64,000 nucleotides of DNA from Phycisphaerae bacterium (lineage in GTDB: Bacteria; Planctomycetota; Phycisphaerae; Phycisphaerales; SM1A02), in contig JAEUIU010000022.1 of NCBI GenBank assembly GCA_016795065.1, positions 1 through 64,000 on the forward strand, read 5' to 3'. A program made the position numbers and the translations under genes. Shown here piece after piece: positions 54,773-64,000 of the stretch; the first letter of the stretch is position 1, and each line of letters starts with the position of its first letter. A model generated the notes under the pieces. It was not told where the DNA came from and ran no database searches. It saw only the letters and a program-made list of their open reading frames with translations.

Positions 54773-56272
54773 ATGGCCCCGAATCCCCTTCGACCACTGC
54801 CCAACGAGGCCTTCGACTATTGGAAAGCGCTGCACCTCCTGAACCGCGCCGGGTTCGGGGGCACGCCGGCCACCGTTCGGACGCTGGCCAACCTGGGGGT
54901 CGAGAAGGCGGTCGAATCGCTGGTCGAGTTCGGCTCGCCCAACGCCACGAGTGACCGTCAGACCTGGGACGCCTCAATCCGCCGTCCGCCGACCGCCGAG
55001 GAGCGATCGATCGCGGAGCGTGCCCGCCGCGAAAACGACGAGGCGACCCTCGCCCGACTGCAGCGCGAGCGCAACGAGCGCGACGCCACCGATCGGACCC
55101 AGATCCAGTCGATGCGCACCTGGTGGATGGGTCGACTCATCGAGACGAGCCGTCCGCTGGAGGAGAAGCTCACCCTCTTCTGGCACGGGCACTTCGCGGC
55201 TGGCTACCGCACCGTGCAGGACAGCTATCACATGGCCCGGCAGAACGAGCTCTTCCGCTCCAACGCCGCCGGCAACTTCCGCTCGCTCGCCCATGCGATG
55301 GTGCGCGACCCGGCGATGCTCAAGTACCTCGACAACGACGAGAACCGCCGCGGGCGACCGAACGAGAATCTCGCTCGCGAGCTGATGGAACTCTTCGTGC
55401 TTGGCGAGGGCAACGGTTACACCGAGTCCGACATCAAGGAAGGGGCCCGGGCCCTCACCGGCTACACCTTCAGCGATGACGAATTCGTCTTCGAGGCGGG
55501 CAACCACGATTCGACGCCGAAACTTCTCTTCGGCAAGCGCGGCGACTTCGATGGCGACGACTTCGTGCGGCTGATCTTCGAGCGGCAGGCCGCCAGCGAT
55601 TTCGTCTGCCTGAAGCTCTTCCGCTTCTTCGTCAACGACCTGCCGGGCACGCCCAGCGAGGAATCGCAGGCGTTCGTACGGGCGTTGGGGAAGCTCCTCC
55701 GCGAGAACAAGTTCGAGTTGCGACCGGTGCTCAAGGCCCTCTTCCGAAGCGAGTACTTCTACGCCGCGCAGCACATCGCTTCGGTGATCAAGAGCCCGGT
55801 GCAACTCATCGCCCAGGCGGTCCGCTCCTACCGGACGCCGGTTCGTTCGATCGAGTCGATGGCCAGCGCGGCTGGCCTCATGGGTCAGGACCTTTTCCAG
55901 CCGCCAAACGTCAAGGGCTGGGAAGGCGGACGCTCCTGGATCAACACGTCGACCCTCTTCGTGCGGCACAACGTGCTGGTCTATCTCCTCACGGGTCGGG
56001 TGCCAACCGGCACGCGCTTCGACGCCAACAGCGACCGCTGCGACGTGACCCACCTCCTGAGTGAGATCCGCGAAAGCGGCGGCGACGAAGACGTCTCGCC
56101 GCAGTCGATCGCCCGCTTCCTCTGCCGCTTCTCCTTGGCGACGCGACCGCATCCCGATCGCATCGCAGCCATCGCGAACTTCCTCACCACCACCGCGTCA
56201 GCGCCCGAGAACGACCGCCTGCTCGGGGCCCTTGCCCTGATCACGGCCATGCCCGAGTATCAACTCTGCTGA
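54773..56272 (+). CDS. DUF1800 family protein
   Basis: A 499-aa protein of the DUF1800 family. Diagnostic blocks include LLNRAGFGGTPATVRTLANL, LTLFWHGHFAAGYR, NENLARELMELFVLGEGN, YTESDIKEGARALTGYTF and GGRSWINTSTLFVRHN. It has no clear signal peptide. It pairs with DUF1501 thirty bases downstream, the standard arrangement in planctomycetes, where both are thought to act together in the periplasm or envelope. Biochemical role is undetermined. Confidence 0.92.
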   Translation: MAPNPLRPLPNEAFDYWKALHLLNRAGFGGTPATVRTLANLGVEKAVESLVEFGSPNATSDRQTWDASIRRPPTAEERSIAERARRENDEATLARLQRERNERDATDRTQIQSMRTWWMGRLIETSRPLEEKLTLFWHGHFAAGYRTVQDSYHMARQNELFRSNAAGNFRSLAHAMVRDPAMLKYLDNDENRRGRPNENLARELMELFVLGEGNGYTESDIKEGARALTGYTFSDDEFVFEAGNHDSTPKLLFGKRGDFDGDDFVRLIFERQAASDFVCLKLFRFFVNDLPGTPSEESQAFVRALGKLLRENKFELRPVLKALFRSEYFYAAQHIASVIKSPVQLIAQAVRSYRTPVRSIESMASAAGLMGQDLFQPPNVKGWEGGRSWINTSTLFVRHNVLVYLLTGRVPTGTRFDANSDRCDVTHLLSEIRESGGDEDVSPQSIARFLCRFSLATRPHPDRIAAIANFLTTTASAPENDRLLGALALITAMPEYQLC

Positions 56273-56302
56273 GCCTCCCCGCCTCTCGCCCTTGGCCCTC
56301 CC

Positions 56303-57574
56303 ATGACCACGCCCACCCCCTACTCGCGCCGCATCTTCCTTCAGCACGGCGTCACCCTCGCGTCGATGGCGGCGACGATTCCGCAGTTCATCCAGCAGTC
56401 GGCGCTTGGGATGCTGCTCGGCGGCTCTGGCGTTCCCGAAGAGCGCGTGCTGGTGATCATCCAGCTCGGCGGCGGCAACGACGGCCTCAACACGGTCGTC
56501 CCCTTCGGCTCGCGTGAGTATTACGCGGCCCGCCCGTCGATTGCGATTGGCGGACCGGGCACGCCGCGCGACCAGACGGGCCAGGCTCTCGTCCTCGATC
56601 AGGCCAAGGGCATCGGGCTTCATCCGAACCTCACCGGCATCAAGGAACTCTTCGACGGCGGACGTGCAGCGGTGATCCAAGGCGTCGGCTATCCGAACCC
56701 GAATCGCTCGCACTTCACTTCGATGGACATCTGGCACACCGCTCGCACCGATGGCAAAGGCACCGGCTGGGTCGGCCGCTACTTCGACTGCACGTGCAAC
56801 GGCACGCCGTCGACGGAAGGCGCGGTGGCGATCGGTCAGGCTCCCCTGGCAATGATGGGCGAGACGCAGAAGCCGATCGCGTTCGAGTCGGCTGAGATGT
56901 TCCGCTGGCTCGGCGACGACCTGCACAAGGCCCTCCACGATCCCTATCAGGCGATCAATCGGGCCGGCTCGCTCGATGGGATCGAGCCCAACACGCAAAT
57001 GAACTTCCTGATGCGGACCTCGCTGGACGCCCAGGTCTCGAGCGACCGGATCCGCAACGCGGTCAACAAGCAACCGCTCGTCGCCTACCCGCAGTCGTCC
57101 CTGGCGAATCAGCTTCGCACGATCGGGGCCATGATTCGCGATGGGATGAAGACGCGGGTCTATTACGCGTCCATCTCGGGTTTCGATACCCACGGCGGAC
57201 AACTCGGCACGCATGGCAATCTCATGCGCCAGTTCGGGGACGCGGTGCTCGCCTTCCAGAATGACCTGAAGGCCCAAGGCAACGACGAGCGCGTGGCCAC
57301 GCTCTGCTTCAGCGAGTTCGGGCGGCGCGTGGCCCAGAACGGCAGCGCCGGCACCGACCACGGCACGGCCGGGCCGGTCTTTCTCCTAGGAGCCAAAGTG
57401 CGGGCGGGTCTCCTTGGTGAACACCCGTCGATGACTGACTTGGACCAGGGCGACCTTCGCCACACGGTCGACTTCCGAAGCGTCTACGCCGGCATCCTCG
57501 AGGACTGGTTGGTCGCTCCCTCGGCGAAGGTGCTGGACGGCGCATTCCAGAAAGCGGCCCTCTTCCGCGCGTAA
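56303..57574 (+). CDS. DUF1501 family protein, Tat-type leader
   Basis: A 423-aa protein starting with a twin-arginine-like leader (SRRIFLQHGVTLASMAATIP). Core blocks are QLGGGNDGLNTVVPFGSREY, NRSHFTSMDIWHTAR, SGFDTHGGQLGTHGNLMRQF, FSEFGRRVAQNGSAGTDHG and AGPVFLLGA, which in the alkaline-phosphatase-like fold supply Asp, His and Asn metal ligands. It is the partner of DUF1800. It likely folds in the cytoplasm and is exported by Tat. Substrate unknown. Confidence 0.92.
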   Translation: MTTPTPYSRRIFLQHGVTLASMAATIPQFIQQSALGMLLGGSGVPEERVLVIIQLGGGNDGLNTVVPFGSREYYAARPSIAIGGPGTPRDQTGQALVLDQAKGIGLHPNLTGIKELFDGGRAAVIQGVGYPNPNRSHFTSMDIWHTARTDGKGTGWVGRYFDCTCNGTPSTEGAVAIGQAPLAMMGETQKPIAFESAEMFRWLGDDLHKALHDPYQAINRAGSLDGIEPNTQMNFLMRTSLDAQVSSDRIRNAVNKQPLVAYPQSSLANQLRTIGAMIRDGMKTRVYYASISGFDTHGGQLGTHGNLMRQFGDAVLAFQNDLKAQGNDERVATLCFSEFGRRVAQNGSAGTDHGTAGPVFLLGAKVRAGLLGEHPSMTDLDQGDLRHTVDFRSVYAGILEDWLVAPSAKVLDGAFQKAALFRA

Positions 57575-57686
57575 CCGGATTTTTCTTGAGGGACTCGGGG
57601 AAAGTCCGGCGCATAATGCCTCGTGAGGACCACGACGCGTGACGTCGCGCGTTGTGCGTTCGCGGAGCGACTCCCGGAGGCGACCC

Positions 57687-59597
57687 ATGGCTTTGATCAT
57701 TGCGAATGGCGTGGAACGACCGCGCACCCTGCGAAGCGTTTCGACGCTCGCTGTGGCCCTGCTCGCAACGACTGCTGCCTTCGCGGGACCGACCTTCGAG
57801 GAGGTTCCTGACGCCGGCGCGACCCCGGCCACCGCCCAGCCGACGACCGGCAGCGGGCCGCTGGGGCGCATCAAGGGTGCCCTTGCCGGCACCGCCGACG
57901 CCTTCGATTTCGAGGACGTCTACCTCATTTGCATCAACGATCCGGCGAGCTTCAGCGCCACGGTGAACGCCACGATGACCGACTTCGACACGGAGTTGTG
58001 GCTCTTCAAGATCGACGGCACCGGATTGCTCTCCAACGACAACGACCCCCTTTCCTTCCCGACGATCTTCTCGCGGATCGGGAACGCGGCCACCGACGGC
58101 AGCGGCGCCGCGGTCACCGCGCCGGGTCTCTACTTCCTGGCAATCACCGCCAAGAACAACGTGCCGCTGGCCTTCGGTCAGCCGCTCTTCAATGACCCGA
58201 CCTTCAACCGCGTCGAAGTCTCCGGCCCGGACGGTCCCGGCGGTCCGTTCCCGTGGCAGAACTGGACCGGCACACCCGTTGTCGAGAGCGGCGCGTACGC
58301 GATCGATCTGACCGGGGTGAAGTTCTTCGCTCCGCCTTGCGAACTGGCTTGTCCGGCTGAGGCTACGTTTGATTGGGACGCGTTCCTCTGCGAACCTTTC
58401 GATGCCAACGTCAACGGCGGCTGCACCGAGCCGGGCAATCCGCTTCAACCGATCGGGGCCCTTGCTTGGGGCACCTATCGGGCGGTCTGCGGCACGATCG
58501 GCGTCGAGACGAACGCCGGCATTCCGATTCACAACGAGAGCGATTGGTTCCTCATCAACATCGCCCAACCGGGCTATCTGACGATCTCGCTGGTCGCGAT
58601 GACGCCGGAGTTCGTGCCGGTCACCAACGCTCGCGTTGGCGTGCGCGAAGGCGTGCCCTGCGACTCGCAAGTCGTCCTTGGCCAAGCGTCCGGGCTCGCC
58701 TGCCCGCTGACTCTGAGCCATGTGCCCGTCAACGACGGACCGCACGTCGTGGCGTTGAGTCTCGAGGGCGTCCTCCCCGACGGACCCGAATGTCCTGTGC
58801 AGTACGTCCTGTGGATCGACCTTCGCCCGCCGCTGTTTGACGCCTGCGGCTTCAGCGGTGCTGGTGCCTGCGATGAAGCTCATCCCGACGTCGGGTGCAA
58901 CGACGTCGACTGCTGCGACACGGTCTGCGCAGTCGACCCATTCTGTTGTGAGTCGACGTGGGATTCCTTGTGCGCCACAGAGGCGATTGACCACTGTCGA
59001 CTTGTTGCGCCTCCCTCCAACGATGAGTGCGGCACCGCCCAACGGATCGGACTTGGCGACACGAGCTTCTCCACCGTCGGTGCGACGACGAGCGACGTTC
59101 CCTTGCCACCAGCGTGCGACAAGGGCTTCGGCCTCGAGATCGTGAACGACATCTGGTATCGCTTCGAGGCTTCGGCCGACGGCGTGGCGATGCTGACCAC
59201 GTGCGGACAGGCCACGTTCGACACGCGCATGGCCGTGTACACCGATTGTCCCGACGCCGGAGGCGTTCTCCTTGCCTGCAACGATGACTTCCCCGGCTGC
59301 GGGGTGACATCGCAGCTCGCCTTGACGACGGTCTGTGGCGAGAACTACATCGTTCGCGTCGGAGGGTTCGCCGGCTCCGGCTCCGGCATCCTGACCCTCA
59401 CCCAGTTCGGCCGCTGCGGTCCATCCTGCATGGCGGACCTGAACGGCGACAACCTCGTGGGAGGGGGCGACCTTGCCATCCTGCTTGGAGCGTGGGGAAA
59501 CGTCGGTCCGCACCCCGCCAACCTGAATGGTGATCGCCAAGTCGATGCAGCCGATTTGGCAATCCTGCTGGGAGCCTGGGGCCCCTGCCCGCGTTGA
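57687..59597 (+). CDS. Secreted protein with N-terminal paralogous domain, Cys-rich module and dockerin-like tail
   Basis: A 636-aa exported protein. GGAGG precedes ATG 57687, and the leader VSTLAVALLATTAAFAG follows. Residues about 35-380 are a beta-rich domain opening GPTFEEVPDAGATPATAQP, shared with the next gene. A Cys-rich module lies at about 387-439 (GCNDVDCCDTVCAVDPFCC, then WDSLC). A second beta domain at about 445-575 resembles pre-peptidase C-terminal domains (NDIWYRFEASADGVAMLTTC). The tail CMADLNGDNLVGGGDLAILL ... GAWGPCPR has Cys on both sides. Confidence 0.78.
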   Translation: MALIIANGVERPRTLRSVSTLAVALLATTAAFAGPTFEEVPDAGATPATAQPTTGSGPLGRIKGALAGTADAFDFEDVYLICINDPASFSATVNATMTDFDTELWLFKIDGTGLLSNDNDPLSFPTIFSRIGNAATDGSGAAVTAPGLYFLAITAKNNVPLAFGQPLFNDPTFNRVEVSGPDGPGGPFPWQNWTGTPVVESGAYAIDLTGVKFFAPPCELACPAEATFDWDAFLCEPFDANVNGGCTEPGNPLQPIGALAWGTYRAVCGTIGVETNAGIPIHNESDWFLINIAQPGYLTISLVAMTPEFVPVTNARVGVREGVPCDSQVVLGQASGLACPLTLSHVPVNDGPHVVALSLEGVLPDGPECPVQYVLWIDLRPPLFDACGFSGAGACDEAHPDVGCNDVDCCDTVCAVDPFCCESTWDSLCATEAIDHCRLVAPPSNDECGTAQRIGLGDTSFSTVGATTSDVPLPPACDKGFGLEIVNDIWYRFEASADGVAMLTTCGQATFDTRMAVYTDCPDAGGVLLACNDDFPGCGVTSQLALTTVCGENYIVRVGGFAGSGSGILTLTQFGRCGPSCMADLNGDNLVGGGDLAILLGAWGNVGPHPANLNGDRQVDAADLAILLGAWGPCPR

Positions 59598-59710
59598 AGA
59601 ATGGCATCGGACGACAAATTGACGATGGCCAATGGGCAATGCCTTCGTTCTGGCGCATGGTGATGGCTCACGGGTCGTCGCACCGAAGACCCACATGACG
59701 TCCGAGATCC

Positions 59711-61171
59711 ATGACCCAACGCCGCCCATTCATTTCGAGCCTTTCCCTGGTCCTTGTTGCCGGTAGCGCTGCCCTCGCCGGCCCTACCTTTGAGGAGGTG
59801 CCGGACGCCGGCTCGTCGCCCTCGACCGCCCAACCGGTAACGGGTTCGGGAAGCACGGCCCGCATCAAGGGCGAGCTGACCGCGACCGCCGATGCGAATG
59901 ACTTCGAGGACATGTTCCTCATCTGTATCAGCGACCCCAGTGCGTTCAGCGCCACGATTGATCCTGTCGCAACCAACTTCAACACCCAGCTCTGGCTCTT
60001 CAAGCTCGACGGCTACGGCTTGCTCGGCAACGACAACGACGCCGGCTCCTTTCCGACGATCTATTCGAAGCTCCTTCCCAACGCGACCGACGGATCGGGT
60101 TCGACGATCCCAGGTCCGGGTCTCTATCTGCTGGCGATATCAAGCAAGACCAATGTTCCGGTGAGCCAGGCCGGGGCGATCTTCCACGATCCGACCGTCG
60201 CCGGCATTGAGATCACCGGCCCCGACGGACCAGGCGGCAACTTCCCGGTACAGCAGTGGTCGCACAGCGAAGGAACGGTGGGCGGGAAGTACGCGATCGA
60301 TCTCACCGGCGTGAAGCCCTTCGAAGTCCCCTGCGGTATCGCCTGTCCGCAAGGGGCCGCGATCGATGATGATGCTCTCGATTGCGACCCCAATGACTTC
60401 GACGTCAACGGCGGCTGCACCGAGCCGGGCGCCCCGCTTCAGAACATCGGGGCCGTCGCTCCCGGCGCCTATCGGGCGGTCTGCGGCACGACCGGTGTCG
60501 AGTTTGATCGAAACGGGCCCGAACACAAGGACCGCGATTGGTTCCGGTTCGCGGTCACCGCACCCGGCTACCTCTATGGCTCGTTAGTCACGAAGACGCT
60601 CGGCGGCGGACCTGCGACCAACGCCCGCGTGACGCTCTACCAGGGAACCGACTGCTCGACGTCGGTCGAACTCATGTCCAAGACCGACCCGGCCTGTCCG
60701 CTCGAGTTCGGGCCGATCCCGGTTGCGGACGACAACTACGTCGTGGTGGTGACGCTCGACGGCAACCTACCCCCGGGCCCGCAATGCCCGGTGCAATACG
60801 TCCTCTGGCTCTACGAGCGCCCGACCAAGTTCGAGGCCTGCGGCCATCCCGGCACGGCGGCCTGTTTCGTCCGCCATCCGACTCCCGGCTGCAACAAGCC
60901 GCTCTGCTGCGATGCCGTGTGCATCGTCGATCCGACCTGTTGCGAGGAGGCATGGGACGGAAGCTGCGTCGCCTTAGCAACGAACATCTGCATCGGCGAC
61001 CCTTGTCCGGCTGACCTCAACGGTGATGACGTCGTCGGGGGAGCAGATCTCGCAGTCCTTCTCGGCCAGTGGGGCGGCGGTCCGAGCTCACAGGCGGATC
61101 TCAACGGCGATGGGATCGTGAACGCCGCCGACCTGGCGATCGTCTTGGGTGCGTGGGGACCGTGCGACTGA
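59711..61171 (+). CDS. Secreted paralogue of preceding gene
   Basis: A 486-aa exported protein. Leader RRPFISSLSLVLVAGSAALA; then GPTFEEVPDAGSSPSTAQP, clearly homologous to residues 35-380 of the preceding protein. A Cys-rich module at about 377-428 (GCNKPLCCDAVCIVDPTCC, then WDGSC) is followed directly by the tail CPADLNGDDVVGGADLAVLL ... GAWGPCD. It lacks the second beta domain present in the longer paralogue. The pair arose by tandem duplication. Binding partner unknown. Confidence 0.8.
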   Translation: MTQRRPFISSLSLVLVAGSAALAGPTFEEVPDAGSSPSTAQPVTGSGSTARIKGELTATADANDFEDMFLICISDPSAFSATIDPVATNFNTQLWLFKLDGYGLLGNDNDAGSFPTIYSKLLPNATDGSGSTIPGPGLYLLAISSKTNVPVSQAGAIFHDPTVAGIEITGPDGPGGNFPVQQWSHSEGTVGGKYAIDLTGVKPFEVPCGIACPQGAAIDDDALDCDPNDFDVNGGCTEPGAPLQNIGAVAPGAYRAVCGTTGVEFDRNGPEHKDRDWFRFAVTAPGYLYGSLVTKTLGGGPATNARVTLYQGTDCSTSVELMSKTDPACPLEFGPIPVADDNYVVVVTLDGNLPPGPQCPVQYVLWLYERPTKFEACGHPGTAACFVRHPTPGCNKPLCCDAVCIVDPTCCEEAWDGSCVALATNICIGDPCPADLNGDDVVGGADLAVLLGQWGGGPSSQADLNGDGIVNAADLAIVLGAWGPCD

Positions 61172-61187
61172 CCCATGGCGGAGAAAC

Positions 61188-63620
61188 TCACGGCGTCGCC
61201 AGGATCTTGCGGGCGTCGGTCACGAGGGCGTCGTTCTCGCCGAGCCCGAAGTCGGCGATGACGCTCGTGGCGAGCTCTCGGGCGCGATCGACGTTGTTGC
61301 GAACCAGTTCGAGTTGGGCCAGCCGCAAGCGCGTGCCGGCGATCTCGCGCGATGTATCGCCGAGCTGCTGGCGAAAGATCGACTCGGCCTCGACCAGGGA
61401 CGCTGCACCTTCTTCGAAGCGCTGGTTCGCTCCTTGCGTCGCCCCAAGATTGCGCAGGACGCGGGCCTCATCGACGACGCGACGGGCCGTCGGCTTCATC
61501 GAGCGCATCGTCGCGAGGGCCTTGATGAGCAGCGGCTCGGCCTCCGCATAGCGCCGCTGCGAGCTCAGGAACGTGGCGAGGCCGTTGTAGCCGCTGGCCA
61601 GCATCGAGTCGTCGGCGAGCGGATCGCCATGCTCGTGCAGCCGCTCATGGATCGCCAGCGATTCGCGGTAGAGCGGCTCGGCCTCGTCGAGCCGATCGAG
61701 CGTGCGAAGCGTCGCGGCAAGGTGACGCATCGTCAGGGCGGTCTCGGCGTTCTCACGGCCCAAGGTCCGCAGGCGCGTGTCGAGGGCCTCCTGGTAGATC
61801 CCGCGGGTCCGCTCCAGTCCCTCGCGCGAGCCGTCGCGCTGCGACCGGAACCACTCCGCAGCGGCCAGGCCATGCAGGGCGGCGCCACGCAGGGCATGGT
61901 CCTTTCCTAACGACTCGTCACAGATGCGAATCGCCCGCTCAAAGGTTGCCTTGGAAAGCTCGTATTCGGTCAGGACGTTGTAGCCCTCGCCGACCCGGTT
62001 GAGGACCCGTACCTGGGCTTCCGGTCGCCCGGCCATGCGATCGTCGACGTTGGCAGCAAGCTCGGCGAGGATCGGCAAGAGCGCCGCCCGATCGGCGGGA
62101 GCGACGCGGGGCGCGTTCGCGTCCAGCCGAAGCGACCAGAGGATGTAATCGGTGACCGCGGTCGCGTCGAGGGCCCGGGCCCGCTCGTTGAGTTCGGCCA
62201 GGCGGGCCTCGTTTTCGCTTCGCAGGGCCAGGATGAGGGCAACCACGACAATGGGCAGGGCGATCGCCAGGGTCGCTGCGATCGAGACGAGGGCCCAGTG
62301 GCGCTGCACGTAGCGCATCGCCACGTAGGCCGTGGTCGGCGCCCGGGCCCTGATCGGCTCGTGAGTGAGAAAGCGATGGAGGTCATCGGCCAGGGCACCG
62401 GCACTTTCGTAACGCCGCGCCGGCTCAGATTCGAGGGCCTTGCCGATGATGAGCCCAAGATCCGGCTTGATCTCGGGAGCAACCTCGCTCACCTTCGGGA
62501 TCGGTTGCTCCGCGACCTGTCGCACCGCGTCGACGAGGCTGCTGCGGTCGATCGTTCGCGCCGGACGACCGGCGAAAAGCTCCCACGCGATGAGCCCAAG
62601 GGCGAAGACGTCGCTGCGAGCGTCGACCGCCTCGCCACGCACTTGCTCGGGACTCATGTATTGCAGCGTGCCCACCAAGTGCCCTGCCTCGGTCGCATTG
62701 GCCCGTGCCGCGGATGCATCGCCGCGATCGGCCAGACGAGCCACGCCGAAGTCGAGGACCCGCGGGCGCGGCTGGCCAGAGGTTTCGACGAGCAGGTTCT
62801 CCGGCTTGAGGTCGCGGTGGATGATCCCGTTCTCGTGGGCGTGACGCACCGCCTCGGCGATGTCGATGAGGAGCCGCACCTTCGTCGTTGCGTCCGGCGA
62901 CTCGGCCTTGATCCACTCCCGCAGCGGCCAACCTTCGCAGAACTCCATCGCCACGTAGGGCTGCTGGCCGAAGCCAAGATCCGCGGTACCCGCCGCGTAC
63001 ACCGCCGCGATGCCGGGATGGCGAAGGCGACCGAGCATTTCCGCCTCGAAGGCGAGGCGGCGGATCATGTTGGGGCTGGCGTAGCCCGGTCGGACGAGCT
63101 TGAGGGCGACCGTGCGATTCGGCTGCCGCTGCTCGGCCCGATAGACCACGCCCATGCCGCCCTGCCCGATCACGGCTCGCAGCGTGAACTCGCCGACCGT
63201 GCGGCCAACGAGGGATTCGGCGGCAGCGACGTCTAAGTCAAGATTGATCTGGGGCGACGAGCCTGAACCGACCTGGCGGGCGACCTCAAAGAGTTCACTC
63301 GGCGCCTTCTCGAGAAAGCCGCTCGAACGGTCGGCCGCGGCCAGCAGCGATGCGACGTCGGCCGCAAGCCGCCGATCGCGCCCACAGCGGCGGGCAAGCC
63401 ACGACGTTCGCTCGGCCGGCGCGATGGCCAAGGCCTCGAAGAAGATCGCTTCACTCTCGAAACCACTGCCTGAGGCGGCCGGCGGTTCGACATCCGTTGG
63501 CTCGCGTGCCGCACCAGCACTCGGTGGCGCGACGGGTGAGGGGACATCCGCGGACGTCTCACCGCCGGAGAGGTCAGGCGCCGTACGCTCGCCCTTCCCC
63601 GCCGATGGCTCACTCGGCAT
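61188..63620 (-). CDS. Serine/threonine protein kinase with C-terminal TPR-like repeats
   Basis: An 810-aa PknB-type kinase. The P-loop GQGGMGVV is at 152-159 with Lys174 in VALKLV, HRD at 268-270, DFG at 290-292 and the APE-region analogue YMSPEQVRGEAVDARSDVFA. A membrane helix lies at about 430-455 (ALVSIAATLAIALPIVVVAL). The extracytoplasmic part, about 480-800, holds tetratricopeptide-like helices (ALTMRHLAATLRTLDRLDEA, LAQLELVRNNVDRARELA). Residues 1-55 are Pro/Ser/Ala-rich. It overlaps the sigma factor gene by 11 bases, the standard planctomycete pairing. Confidence 0.93.
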   Translation of the reverse strand: MPSEPSAGKGERTAPDLSGGETSADVPSPVAPPSAGAAREPTDVEPPAASGSGFESEAIFFEALAIAPAERTSWLARRCGRDRRLAADVASLLAAADRSSGFLEKAPSELFEVARQVGSGSSPQINLDLDVAAAESLVGRTVGEFTLRAVIGQGGMGVVYRAEQRQPNRTVALKLVRPGYASPNMIRRLAFEAEMLGRLRHPGIAAVYAAGTADLGFGQQPYVAMEFCEGWPLREWIKAESPDATTKVRLLIDIAEAVRHAHENGIIHRDLKPENLLVETSGQPRPRVLDFGVARLADRGDASAARANATEAGHLVGTLQYMSPEQVRGEAVDARSDVFALGLIAWELFAGRPARTIDRSSLVDAVRQVAEQPIPKVSEVAPEIKPDLGLIIGKALESEPARRYESAGALADDLHRFLTHEPIRARAPTTAYVAMRYVQRHWALVSIAATLAIALPIVVVALILALRSENEARLAELNERARALDATAVTDYILWSLRLDANAPRVAPADRAALLPILAELAANVDDRMAGRPEAQVRVLNRVGEGYNVLTEYELSKATFERAIRICDESLGKDHALRGAALHGLAAAEWFRSQRDGSREGLERTRGIYQEALDTRLRTLGRENAETALTMRHLAATLRTLDRLDEAEPLYRESLAIHERLHEHGDPLADDSMLASGYNGLATFLSSQRRYAEAEPLLIKALATMRSMKPTARRVVDEARVLRNLGATQGANQRFEEGAASLVEAESIFRQQLGDTSREIAGTRLRLAQLELVRNNVDRARELATSVIADFGLGENDALVTDARKILATP

Positions 63621-64000
63621 GACGCTCCCCTGTCGCGTCCTCGTTGGTGCCCGTCAGTTCGCGATAGAGCCAGGCTTTCGCAAAGGTCCAATCCCGCTCG
63701 ACCGTCGCCGTGGCAACCTGCAACTCTTCGGCGGTCCGTTCGATCGACAGTCCGGCGAAGAACCGGAGCATGACCACATCGTGCTTGCGTGGATCCTTGG
63801 CCACCAGGCGAGTCAGCGCTGCGTCGAGACCGAGGATGTCGACCGACTCGCTGTCGCCGCCGATGCTGAGGTCGTCGAGTTCGATGCGATTCCGATCGCC
63901 GCCGCGCTTGATCCGGCCGCGCGAACGGGCTCGCTCGACCAGAATGCGGCGCATCGCCGTCGCAGCGGCGGCAAAGAAGTGACCGCGCCCATCCCAGCGG
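63610..64000 (-). CDS. ECF-type RNA polymerase sigma factor, N-terminus outside window
   Basis: The frame continues past the right edge, adding RWDGRGHFFAAAATA before the first in-frame ATG at 63954, so the true start is outside. That pattern (WDGRGHFFAAA...MRRILVERAR) is typical of the planctomycete ECF family whose members sit before PknB kinases. Region 4 helix-turn-helix is AGLSIERTAEELQVATATVE. It probably directs genes responding to the overlapping kinase. Confidence 0.9.
   Translation of the reverse strand, partial: RWDGRGHFFAAAATAMRRILVERARSRGRIKRGGDRNRIELDDLSIGGDSESVDILGLDAALTRLVAKDPRKHDVVMLRFFAGLSIERTAEELQVATATVERDWTFAKAWLYRELTGTNEDATGERHAE

Noticed and set aside
53245..57574. Defence island between the Cys-rich protein and DUF1501
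   Set aside because: No nuclease, helicase, TIR, methyltransferase or toxin-antitoxin signature is visible; DUF1800/DUF1501 are ordinary planctomycete genes.
57309..59729. An 806-codon minus-strand frame opposite the secreted protein at 57687
   Set aside because: The plus-strand gene has a signal peptide, ordered domains and a dockerin-like tail. The antisense frame has none of these.

Overview
This looks like a chromosomal segment of a planctomycete, most likely of the class Phycisphaerae. It is GC-rich and densely coding. Six secreted proteins end in the paired dockerin-like repeat D-x-N/D-G-D-x-x-V...DLAILLGAWG that is abundant in that group. Other lineage hallmarks are a DUF1800/DUF1501 pair, an ECF sigma factor overlapping a PknB-type kinase with TPR-like repeats, and a squalene-hopene cyclase. 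The lineage call is inferred from gene content; no rRNA is present. I see no prophage, insertion sequence or CRISPR array.

Layout. 1-3 kb: RluA-type tail, a secreted L-type lectin, a MarR regulator. 2-9.8 kb: a minus-strand run of transaldolase, squalene-hopene cyclase, GNAT acetyltransferase, M1 metallopeptidase and arginase. 10-20 kb: glucose-6-phosphate isomerase, an exported protein of unknown role, a cysteine desulfurase with an unusual insertion, tRNA-Leu(CAG), RecA with a 95-residue extension, UDP-xylose synthase-like enzyme and anhydro-MurNAc kinase. 20-27.5 kb: a complete phosphate cluster phoB-phoR-pstS-pstC-pstA-pstB-phoU with a candidate Pho box and a terminator between pstS and pstC. 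27.8-37.3 kb: RNase III, rpmH-aroK, PilZ protein, ilvC-uppP, CYTH protein, DNA ligase and a cysteine-less FmdB-like protein. 37-46 kb: two large secreted dockerin-like proteins and two zinc-ribbon membrane paralogues. 46-52 kb: sugar isomerase-like protein, hotdog protein, then a probable stress island (four-TM protein, disordered RDEYGRF protein, Gfo/Idh/MocA oxidoreductase, DUF892, DUF6496). 52-64 kb: a tandem Cys-rich secreted protein, a small Cys-rich protein, a membrane protein, DUF1800/DUF1501, two paralogous secreted proteins, and the kinase/sigma pair.

How they fit. The phosphate genes form one self-contained sensing and uptake unit. The secreted proteins share two modules: the C-terminal dockerin-like pair, and a roughly 50-residue Cys-rich module seen seven times in four proteins. 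Together they suggest an extracellular or surface assembly system that is not well described. Many housekeeping enzymes carry long low-complexity N-terminal extensions, most strikingly RecA and PstB. Intergenic regions near tRNA-Leu, at 44.1 kb, at 46.9 kb and at 51.9 kb hold inverted or tandem repeats of unknown function.
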